Part shown: positions 1 through 6,151 of the stretch, piece by piece
Layout: each line of letters begins with the position of its first letter
Position numbering within the stretch: the first letter of the stretch is position 1
Assembly: GCA_047623555.1 (NCBI GenBank)
Contig: JBLHMP010000113.1
Coordinates: forward strand, 1 to 10,179
Source: NORP181 sp047623555
GTDB lineage: Bacteria > Pseudomonadota > Alphaproteobacteria > Rhodobacterales > Rhodobacteraceae
DNA length: 10,179 nt
Reading direction: 5' to 3'
The notes under the pieces: generated by a model
What the model was told of the DNA's origin: nothing
Database searches by the model: none
What the model saw: the letters and a program-made list of their open reading frames with translations, nothing else
Program-made: the position numbers and the translations under genes

Positions 1-380
1 ATTGGAAGAAAAACCTGACGCCATGCGGATCCGCAGATCAACCGTTGAACATCCCTTTGGAACATTGAAGGCTTGGATGGGGTACACCCATTTCCTGACC
101 AGAACACGAGAAAAGGTCGCCGCCGAGATGAGTCTCCATGTCCTAACTTACAATTTCAAGCGAGTCCTCAAAATCATCGGGATTGCCCCTTTGATGGCCG
201 CGTTGAGGGTGTAATTGAACCGGACACCGCCAAAAATCGGGCAGAACCCCCTATCAAAGCGCCAGCTCGGCCAAACAGGACCCCATTTGGGACAAATCAC
301 GCTCTTGGAATAGAAAAACGTCATAGACGGAAAAGCAGAGACACAAAACACGCAATCAAATGCGTTTCCACACAGCCTCG
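1..380 (+). mobile_element. IS1182-like element, 3' portion and right end
   Basis: The transposase stops at 214, and the aminotransferase homology from the right breaks off near 380. The 165 bases between carry no convincing gene and are read as the untranslated 3' flank and right inverted repeat of the insertion sequence. The terminal repeat probably lies around 361-382 (TTTCCACACAGCC...), but its left partner is outside the window, so the exact boundary and target duplication are unverified. Confidence 0.55.
2..214 (+). CDS. IS1182-like transposase, C-terminal fragment
   Basis: This is the last 70 residues of a DDE transposase; the frame is open to the left edge, so the gene starts outside the window and the TTG at base 2 is not a real start. 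The stretch with RRSTVEHPFG, followed by KAWMG, FLTRT and EMSLHVLTYNFKRV, is the typical C-terminal end of IS1182-family (DDE_Tnp_1 type) transposases: the conserved glutamate of the EHPFG motif belongs to the catalytic region and the terminal helix carries the YN.KR signature. The protein would cut and join the ends of its own insertion sequence. It faces the opposite way to the phn remnants on its right. Whether the rest of the transposase is intact cannot be judged. The family assignment is by motif recognition only. Confidence 0.85.
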   Translation: MEEKPDAMRIRRSTVEHPFGTLKAWMGYTHFLTRTREKVAAEMSLHVLTYNFKRVLKIIGIAPLMAALRV

Positions 381-939
381 GCCAGCAATGGCCCGGCAAT
401 GTGGGATCGAAACGTCGCCTCTCCGCCAACACTGGCGGCCCCCATACCGGCACCATGGAACGAATCCCAGAACGATACGGTTTTGAACCGGCCAGTGGCG
501 GCGCGGGCGATTTTCAGGGCGACCTCATTGGCATCAGATCCACCCGTGGTGAACAGGACCTTGCCCAGATCCCCGGGCGCGATTTCGGCCAGCTTTTCGG
601 CCAAGGCCACGGCAGGTTCGTTGGTATAACGGCGCGGTGCAAACGACAGATCGTCCAACTGGGCCTTGGTCGCGGCGATCAGGCGAGGGTGGGCATAGCG
701 ATGTGATGCACAGAATTGCCGTGGAAATCCATGAACCTATTGCCATCAAGGTCTTCGATCCAGATGCCTTCGGCCTCGGCGATGGTGGCGGCACAGGGGC
801 TCGACAGGCTTTGATGCAGGAACGCGTTGCTGTCGCGCGCAATCAACAGTGCGGATTTCGGGCCGATGGAGTGTTTCGCCCACACCGCGCGGGCATCCGC
901 GGTGTTGGATTCGCCTTTGGTGTGGATGAATTTGCTCAT
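381..939 (-). pseudogene. pbfA: Class III aminotransferase-fold gene remnant (pbfA-like)
   Basis: The ATG at 939 opens a good N-terminus (MSKFIHTKGESN..., IWIEDLDGNRFMDFHGNSVHHI) typical of fold-type I, class III PLP enzymes. The frame breaks near 690-703, where HHIAMPTLA hits a stop at 679, and the sequence resumes in another frame as DDLSFAPRRYTNEPAVALAEKL, LGKVLFTTGGSDANEVALK and FWDSFHGAGMGA. A one-base loss in HHIGYAHP-like sequence would explain this. About 185 residues remain of a family usually 420-450 long; the PLP-lysine half is missing, cut off by the insertion sequence near 380. Next to phnA and phnY this class is usually annotated as (R)-1-hydroxy-2-aminoethylphosphonate ammonia-lyase (PbfA) or as an aminoethylphosphonate transaminase. 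The class is clear; the exact substrate is inferred from context. It begins 10 nt after the phnY stop. Confidence 0.7.
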
Positions 940-949
940 GTCAGGGCAA

Positions 950-1732
950 TCACCGGGGCCAAGGCAGCGAATAGGTTTTGACGTTGGTGAAGAACTTCAT
1001 TGCCTCAAGCACGCCCTCTTTGACGGCATTGACGCTGTCTTTGATACCGCCAAACGGCGACATCTCAATCCGTTACCCCGGCTGTTCCCAGACATTGCAG
1101 GTGCCTACGTCCAAACCGTTGATATAGGCAATCGCCCGAAGACAGGCCAAAATCGGTACTGTTTGAGATGTCCATGACCTCTTGGTCATTGTCCGGAACC
1201 CGCACGATTGGCACGATGGGGCCAAAGGTTTCCTCCATCACCAGATCGCCGTCGTGGGGAACGTAATCAACCACGATCGGCGGCAGCAACGCGCCCTTAC
1301 TGCCCGGATGATACAGGATTTTTGCGCCCTTCTTTTCGGCATCAAATACCCTGTTTTCGAACACTTCGGCGGCTTGGCCTTTTCCAACACCAGTGGGACA
1401 AACCTGTCGGCGACCGATTCTTGCACCAATATGCGTTTGACCGCAGTACATCGCTGACCCGAATTGCCTGTCGCTCCGGCCACTGCAATGGTTGCGGCCT
1501 TTCCCAGATCGGCATCGCTCAAATCGTTGCAGATAATCAACGGGTCGTTTCCGCCCAGTTCAAGCGCGGTGCGTTTATATCCGGCCTTGGCGGCTATGAT
1601 CTTGCCCACCGGCACGCCACCGATAAAGGTGATGATGTCGATGTTCTTGTTGGTACACATCTCGTCGCCAATGTCCTGTGGCACGCCGGTGACAATCTGG
1701 AACATTTCATGCGGCGATCCGGCCTCGTACAG
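950..1732 (-). pseudogene. phnY: Phosphonoacetaldehyde dehydrogenase remnant
   Basis: This aldehyde dehydrogenase oxidises phosphonoacetaldehyde to phosphonoacetate with NAD+. Recognisable blocks, right to left, are YEAGSPHEMFQIVTG, TFIGGVPVGK, ALELGGNDPLI (general-base Glu) and GNSGQRCTAVKR (catalytic Cys) in one frame; PIVVDYVPHDGDLVMEETFGP and DFGLSSG in a second; and AIAYINGLDVGTCNVWEQPG, then EMSPFGGIKD and FFTNVKTYSLPWP, in a third. Frames change near 1370 and near 1135, with codons lost at both. A TAA at 1073-1075 interrupts the last block in frame, where a Tyr codon would be expected. The first ~180 residues, including most of the NAD-binding domain, are gone through a deletion that joins this gene to phnA near 1733. 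The final stop is at 950-952. It cannot make an active enzyme. Confidence 0.85.
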
Positions 1733-2425
1733 AATATCGTCCAGCAAATCCTGCACATAGACCACGGCAGGCGATCCACCCGCCAGATGCTTGGGCTTCA
1801 TGCCGTGATCAGCGGTCACAACAATGGCCGCGCCAATGGCATCAAGCTGGGTCAGATATTTGTCGAACATTTCGTAAAACGATTTGGCATCCGCATGGTC
1901 GGTGGCGTATTTGTGCGGCACGTAATCGGTGGTGGTCAGATACATCACATCCGGCTGCCAGTCGGCCAACAGCTTAACGCCCGCAGCAAACAAAAATTCG
2001 GATAGATCCGCCGAATTGACCTCAGGTTGCGCCAGACCAAGCCATGTGCTGGCGGCCTCCTGGCCATGTTCAGCGGTGGTTGAGGTGTCGGATTTCTCGG
2101 CCGAAAAACAACGGGCGCGATCTTGGTCAAATTTCAGTCCCGCCCCCAATAGGGCGCGCAGGGACCGCACGTCGTTCATCATCACCTCTTCGCCAGTATC
2201 AGGGTCAAACAGAAAGTTGCCACAGATGCCGTGAACACTTGGCGGGCGACCTGTCGCGATAGACAGTTTATTGGGGTTAGTGAACGACGGGATCACCGAA
2301 TGCGCCAAACGGTCGGTGCCGGTTTCACGCATGCGTTTCGGGGTTGCATCAGCCCATCAGCGATGGCCTTGTCCAGATACTCGGGTTCGCAGCCATCCAG
2401 ACAGATGGCAATGGCGTAAACCTTT
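1733..2425 (-). pseudogene. phnA: Phosphonoacetate hydrolase remnant
   Basis: PhnA is an alkaline-phosphatase-superfamily zinc enzyme that cleaves phosphonoacetate to acetate and phosphate. Visible family blocks are YAIAICLDGCEPEYLDKAIADGLM (first metal Asp; its frame ends near 2340), then RETGTDRLAHSVIPSFTNPN with the nucleophilic Thr, GRPPSVHGICGN, GEEVMMND, LRALLGAGLKFD, YLTTTDYVPHKYA and VVTADHGMKPKH (metal Asp/His residues), and VVYVQDLLDD. Damage: no start codon is evident before the first block, there is a frameshift near 2335-2345, roughly 27 residues are missing in frame near 2165 (between VMMND and LRALLG), and the whole C-terminal ~200 residues, including the last metal-binding His, are deleted at 1733, where the frame runs straight into phnY. 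The active-site half that remains is surprisingly well conserved, so the loss looks recent. It lies downstream of the Na+/Pi transporter gene in the same orientation. Confidence 0.87.
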
Positions 2426-2593
2426 AGCGCCGGTTAAATGCACCCGCGTAAGGGATGTCGATGCGCGGATGAGCGAGGCATTGGTGCACATGCTTCAGCG
2501 CCAAGAGGTCGAGGTAATTCGGGCGTTTATGGAGGTCGCGAAGAAAAGTATGGTTCGTAACACCATCCCGTAGGGTGTGTGATTTCACGCACT
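2426..2593. other. Intergenic remnant between transporter gene and phnA
   Basis: No gene can be supported here. A plus-strand frame reads ...DARMSEALVHMLQRQEVEVIRAFMEVAKKSM and stops at 2571-2573; it has a protein-like, amphipathic composition, but its upstream part is simply antisense to phnA, so it may be either chance or the tail of a lost gene. The right end of the interval is the hairpin at 2567-2600. Confidence 0.4.
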
Positions 2594-2600
2594 CTACGGG
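2567..2600. repeat. Long hairpin overlapping the transporter stop codon
   Basis: A 16-base arm at 2567-2582 pairs with 2585-2600 around a two-base loop. Fourteen positions are Watson-Crick pairs. The two others are G/T oppositions, which pair in plus-strand RNA but are C/A mismatches in minus-strand RNA. The hairpin includes the TAG stop of the Na+/Pi gene (2594-2596). There is no T-run on the minus side, so it is not a standard intrinsic terminator; it could stabilise the 3' end of the mRNA or be a REP-like element. Confidence 0.7.
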
Positions 2601-4270
2601 TTATTGTCAACTTCGCCGATCGTTTCGATCAAACGGGTTTCCAGCAGCTGGCCCCCACGATACAGGATTGGATAGCAGACCGATGCCACATGGCTGTTGA
2701 TCTCGCGCAGCGCCCGCAACACTTCGAGGTGAATATCGCTCGACTCAAAGCTGGTCTTTGAACCATCCGACAGACGCCGCAAATGTTTCTTGCGGGATTT
2801 GCGTTCAAGCCGGGTCATTTCGGTCTTTTCCTCAAGCAACAGCCGCGCGCTTTCCAGATCATCCGAGACCAGCACGTTGGACGCCAACCCCATATTGGCA
2901 ATCATACGTTCGTGCATGTCGACCAACTCTAGCGCCCCGGCGGCAGAAAACTTTAGCCGTTCTTGTGATTTTTCTTTGGCCAGCGGCAGCAAAATTTTGA
3001 CCACCAAATCACCCACAGTTTCGAGCTCGATCGCGTATTCCGTCAGTTCGCGGGCGCACTTCCAATCCTGCTTGGTCATCCGATCCGCAGGCATCGCCGC
3101 CACATAGCGACGAATATTGTCCAACGCAGAGTTCACAACATCGTCCCGTTCCGCCAGCGCATTTGCCTGCTCTTTGTCGTAGGTGTCGAACAAATCCATT
3201 ACCGGGGCGACCATGCTCTTCACCACCTGCTCCATCCGCATCACTTCGCGTTTCAGATTGGCCAGCGCCAGACCAGGGGTGGTCAGGGCCGCATCATCCA
3301 ACAGGCTCACGTGCAAAACCGGCATTTCCTGCGTTGTCTCAGGTGTATCCGGCAGCAGATTACAAAGCGGTGCCTCGATAAAGCGACAGAACGGCAACGC
3401 CAGCAACAACACCGTGTTGAACAGCACATGGACGTTAATCAATGTCTGCGCATTGCTGCCGCCGCCCAGATAGGACAGCACCGGCAGGCTGTTGACGATC
3501 AACAGCGCAAGAATCGCCCCCGACCCCCGCAACAGGAAATTGGCCACGGGCACGCGCCGGGCCCCATTGGACAACCCACGAGTCAGCCAGACCGGGATCA
3601 CCGCACTTCCCAGGTTTGCGCCCAGAACCAGCGATAGACCGGCAATCATCGGGATGGCGTCGATGGCCACCAGCGTCACACACATCAGGATCACCGCGAC
3701 ACTGGAGTGCATAAACCAGGCCAGCAATGAGCCGATGATGAACGCGGCGATAAAGTCGGATTCAAGAAAACCGGCGATAGAGGGCAGGAATGCGCTGTCA
3801 CGTATCGGGTCCATAGTTTCGCGCAGAAACCGCAGTGAAATCAGGATAAACGCAATGCCAAGGATGATCCGCCCGGCCTGTTTCAGCTTGCGACTGTCTG
3901 ATTTGATAAAGAACCCACCACCCACGGCTAGCAACACCGGCACCAACCATTCAAGTTTGAATGATAGCACCTGAATGAGCAGAGCCGAGCCCAGATCCGC
4001 GCCCAGAACAATCGACAAACCAGCGGCAAAACCCAGCGCCCCGGACCCGGCAAAGCCCGAGACCAACAACGCCACCGCAGCCGAGCTTTGTAGCACGATG
4101 GCCAGAACAAGCCCGGTTAGCGCCGAGTTCAACGGGTTGCTGGTGGTGGTAACGATGCGGCGGAATGACGGGCCAAATGCCCGTTCGATCCCGGTGCGCA
4201 CCATGCGGACCGCATACAACAGCAACATGGTGGCGCCAGCGATCTGGATGATAAACGACAGGATTGTCAT
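2594..4270 (-). CDS. Na+/phosphate cotransporter with PhoU-like C-terminus
   Basis: This 558-residue inner-membrane protein has the architecture of the bacterial NptA/YjbB group. Residues 1-330 are hydrophobic and contain two related Na/Pi-cotransporter repeats, each with the substrate-site signature: LQSSAAVALL at about 60-69 followed by LGADLGSALL, and MHSSVAVILM at about 187-196 followed by LGANLGSAV. Residues ~335-545 form a charged, helical PhoU-like domain (LKREVMRMEQVVKSM, ALAERDDVVNSALDNIRRYVA, LTEYAIELETVGDLV). Length is normal for the family and no disruption is seen. Its ATG overlaps the TGA of the DeoR gene as ATGA, so the two are translationally coupled. YjbB-type proteins are associated with phosphate export, which would fit disposal of the phosphate released by PhnA; direction and substrate here are inference. 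It appears intact although the phn genes downstream are not. Confidence 0.9.
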   Translation of the reverse strand: MTILSFIIQIAGATMLLLYAVRMVRTGIERAFGPSFRRIVTTTSNPLNSALTGLVLAIVLQSSAAVALLVSGFAGSGALGFAAGLSIVLGADLGSALLIQVLSFKLEWLVPVLLAVGGGFFIKSDSRKLKQAGRIILGIAFILISLRFLRETMDPIRDSAFLPSIAGFLESDFIAAFIIGSLLAWFMHSSVAVILMCVTLVAIDAIPMIAGLSLVLGANLGSAVIPVWLTRGLSNGARRVPVANFLLRGSGAILALLIVNSLPVLSYLGGGSNAQTLINVHVLFNTVLLLALPFCRFIEAPLCNLLPDTPETTQEMPVLHVSLLDDAALTTPGLALANLKREVMRMEQVVKSMVAPVMDLFDTYDKEQANALAERDDVVNSALDNIRRYVAAMPADRMTKQDWKCARELTEYAIELETVGDLVVKILLPLAKEKSQERLKFSAAGALELVDMHERMIANMGLASNVLVSDDLESARLLLEEKTEMTRLERKSRKKHLRRLSDGSKTSFESSDIHLEVLRALREINSHVASVCYPILYRGGQLLETRLIETIGEVDNNP

Positions 4271-5088
4271 GCGGTTGTCCGATCTGCTGTTGCGTCAATT
4301 TTGGGGTCGGTGGCGTTGACCAACAACACGCCCCACTCTTGAAAACACTGGGCAAATTCAGCGGTTAAAGGCTGGTCGGTAACCACAACATCCACCGATT
4401 GCGGCGTACATAAAACCATCGGCGCCTGTTTGTTGAATTTCTGATGATCCGCCACCACGATGGTGCGCGCTGTGCGGCTGACAACGGCGCGCGACACCGC
4501 CGCCTCTTCATGGCCCGCCAGCAGGAACCCTCCTTCGGGGTCGATGGCATCAACACTTAGGATGACAACGTCAAACCGGAAACCCTCAAGGAACCGAATG
4601 GTATCGGCGCCAAACGCACCCCATTCGGTGCGGCGCAATTCACCACCCGCCAAGAACACCCGGCAGCCTTCGCTATTGGCCAGTGACTGCGCCACATTCA
4701 GGGAATTGGTGACGATTGTCAGATTTGTGCGGCCGCTTAGTGACTGCGCCACAAAGGTCGAGGTCGACCCGACATCAAGGAAAATACAGGCGCCATCCGG
4801 GATCAGATTGGCGGCCGTCATCGCAATGCGGCTTTTCTCGCCCGAGCGCAGGCCAAGCCGAGAAAACACACCAGCCTCGGCCTCGGCGTCCACCAGATAT
4901 GATCCGCCATGCACGCGCCGCACCAAATCGACCTTGGCCAACGCCTTGGTTGTGCGTCGGATGGTTTCCTCGGACACCCCCAGAAGATCGGCCAGATTGG
5001 CATTGCGCGCAGCCCCGCCCAATCGGCGCAGGGCATCGAGAACTTCTACTTCCCGGTGATTGGAACGGGATTTCTTATCATTTGTCAT
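4267..5088 (-). CDS. DeoR/GlpR-family transcriptional regulator
   Basis: The 273-residue protein has an N-terminal DeoR helix-turn-helix (residues ~12-60, VEVLDALRRLGGA, LADLLGVSEETIRR, LVRRVHGGS) and the DeoR-type effector-binding domain (FLDVGSTSTFVAQSL, IVTNSLNVAQSL, VFLAGGELRR, FGADTIRFLE, VVADHQKF). I chose the ATG at 5088 (MTNDKKSRSN...): GGAGG sits 8 nt upstream, and the 56 open codons further upstream look non-coding. Family members usually repress nearby catabolic operons and respond to a phosphorylated metabolite. Here the gene leads an operon with the Na+/Pi transporter and, originally, phnA-phnY-pbfA, so a phosphonate-derived effector is a reasonable inference. Its stop overlaps the transporter start. 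No specific operator could be identified by eye in the upstream region. Intact and of normal length. Confidence 0.92.
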   Translation of the reverse strand: MTNDKKSRSNHREVEVLDALRRLGGAARNANLADLLGVSEETIRRTTKALAKVDLVRRVHGGSYLVDAEAEAGVFSRLGLRSGEKSRIAMTAANLIPDGACIFLDVGSTSTFVAQSLSGRTNLTIVTNSLNVAQSLANSEGCRVFLAGGELRRTEWGAFGADTIRFLEGFRFDVVILSVDAIDPEGGFLLAGHEEAAVSRAVVSRTARTIVVADHQKFNKQAPMVLCTPQSVDVVVTDQPLTAEFAQCFQEWGVLLVNATDPKIDATADRTTA

Positions 5089-5395
5089 ATTTCGCGCCTC
5101 CGCCCGGGCAAAATGCCCATTTTCCCACAAAAGTCCACCACTTCTAAAGATAACGTGACTTTTTGTGCGAAATATGCCGCCAAATTGGATCTTCAGGCCA
5201 TTTGGCCTAGGGAAAAGGCTACGGTCTGCGGATGTGGAGAATGGGGACCAGCCCAAGGTACAGGATGCGCTGTTGATGCCTCCGGCCGAGGTATTTTGGC
5301 CGAGAAGACATTGGGAGGCAACCTGGGGATTTTTGGCAACGTTTAGGCGGCCTTGACCCGATGACTTAGCTAGAAATACCTAAATCCTTGAATGT
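5089..5395. other. Intergenic region upstream of the DeoR gene
   Basis: There is no supportable gene. It should hold the promoter of the deoR-like operon (reading left), most plausibly within about 100 bases of 5088, but I see no clear -35/-10 pair. It also holds the hairpin element around 5277-5320. Confidence 0.5.
5277..5320 (+). repeat. GC-rich hairpin element, Rhodobacteraceae-like
   Basis: CCTCCGGCCGAGG followed by TATTTTGG forms a small GC-rich hairpin with a short T-run, and an outer inverted repeat TGCCTCC (5277-5283) / GGAGGCA (5314-5320) encloses it. GGCCGAG occurs twice inside. Similar 'CCTCCGGCGGGGGTATTT'-type sequences are, from memory, frequent between genes in Rhodobacteraceae, where they look like terminators. 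Here no plus-strand gene precedes it, so its role is unknown and the taxonomic hint is weak. Confidence 0.45.
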
Positions 5396-5472
<77 letters not shown>

Positions 5473-5490
5473 ATTGGCGCCTTCATGGAG

Positions 5491-5916
5491 TTATTGGCGG
5501 GCAGGATCAAGAGCCAAGCGCATGTAGACGCTGTTTGGCTCTTCGCAATATCCGGAAATTGGTGCGCAATAGGAAAAACCGGCGCGTTCATACAAGGCGC
5601 GCGCCGCCGCATACGCGTCCATTGATCCGGTTTCCAGTACCAATTCACCGCTGCCATCTGTGCGGGCCTGAGCAATCAAATACGCGAGCAAAGTCTGGGC
5701 AATGCCCCGGCCCCGCGCCTGTTTCAGCACATGCATCGACTTTATTTCAACCATTGCGTCCGGCAGAGACTTGAGCGCCGCGCAGCCCAAAAGCGTATCA
5801 TCCTCGGAAATCGTCCAAAACTTGATATGCGGCGCATTCAGTCCATCAGCAGCCAGTGTGTGGTTGCTGGTATCGTCACCAATAGCGTCGGAACCCGCCA
5901 AATGTTGGCGAATCAA
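5491..5916 (-). CDS. GNAT-family N-acetyltransferase, 5' end disrupted
   Basis: The 141 readable residues carry GNAT features: a beta-strand/core segment IKFWTISEDDTLLGCAALKSL, the acetyl-CoA loop of motif A with Q66-x-x-G-x-G (KQARGRGIAQTLLAYL), LVLETGSMDAYAAARALYERAGF (motif B) and a C-terminal strand (NSVYMRLAL). The best open start is the TTG at 5916, but this is probably not the original start: immediately upstream another frame (5960-5914) reads YTIARANPADP, a credible first strand and helix for this subfamily, which joins AQLIRQHLAG only through a one-base frameshift around 5920-5934. The original ATG would lie across the probable transposon end at 5966. So the gene is probably a recently damaged acetyltransferase; substrate unknown. 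If the TTG works, a protein about 15 residues short could still be made. Confidence 0.75.
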   Translation of the reverse strand: MIRQHLAGSDAIGDDTSNHTLAADGLNAPHIKFWTISEDDTLLGCAALKSLPDAMVEIKSMHVLKQARGRGIAQTLLAYLIAQARTDGSGELVLETGSMDAYAAARALYERAGFSYCAPISGYCEEPNSVYMRLALDPARQ

Positions 5917-5965
5917 TTGCGCCGGCCGGGGTCAGCCGGGTTTGCCCGCGCAATTGTATAGCGCT

Positions 5966-6066
5966 GTACATCGGGACAAAGTTACCTCGAGAGAGCTCTA
6001 AAAACTATTTAGATTCAATGTTTTATTTTTAGCATTCTGACAATAGGACTAAAGATCCCGCGAGAA
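5966..6066. repeat. Probable transposon end with repeated transposase-binding sites
   Basis: Two imperfect direct copies of a 16-bp motif, AAAGTTACCTCGAGAG at 5978-5993 and AAAGATCCCGCGAGAA at 6051-6066, match at 12 of 16 positions, each preceded by GGAC. Multiple repeats inside the end are how TniA/TnsB recognises transposon termini. The region is otherwise non-coding and AT-rich in the middle (about 6000-6030). Confidence 0.5.
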
Positions 6067-6100
6067 TAAGGGCAATTGGCCGCGAATATCAAGGACCGAC

Positions 6101-6125
6101 AAAAAAAAGCCCGCCGAAGCGAGCT
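6101..6125 (-). terminator. Intrinsic terminator of the tni operon
   Basis: On the minus strand, AGCTCGC and GCGGGCT form a 7-bp stem (one U-G pair) closed by a TTCG tetraloop and followed by a run of eight Ts. It starts 26 nt after the tniQ stop, so it ends the tniA-tniB-tniQ transcript before the transposon end. Confidence 0.9.
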
Positions 6126-6151
6126 AACTTTGCTGAAATTCGAACTTTAGT

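Noticed and set aside
1208..2005. 265-codon plus-strand open frame over the phn remnants
   Set aside because: The minus strand shows conserved PhnA and PhnY residues over the same bases; the plus frame has none.
4460..5059. 199-codon plus-strand open frame over the regulator gene
   Set aside because: Arg/Ser/Pro-rich antisense translation of the DeoR-family gene.
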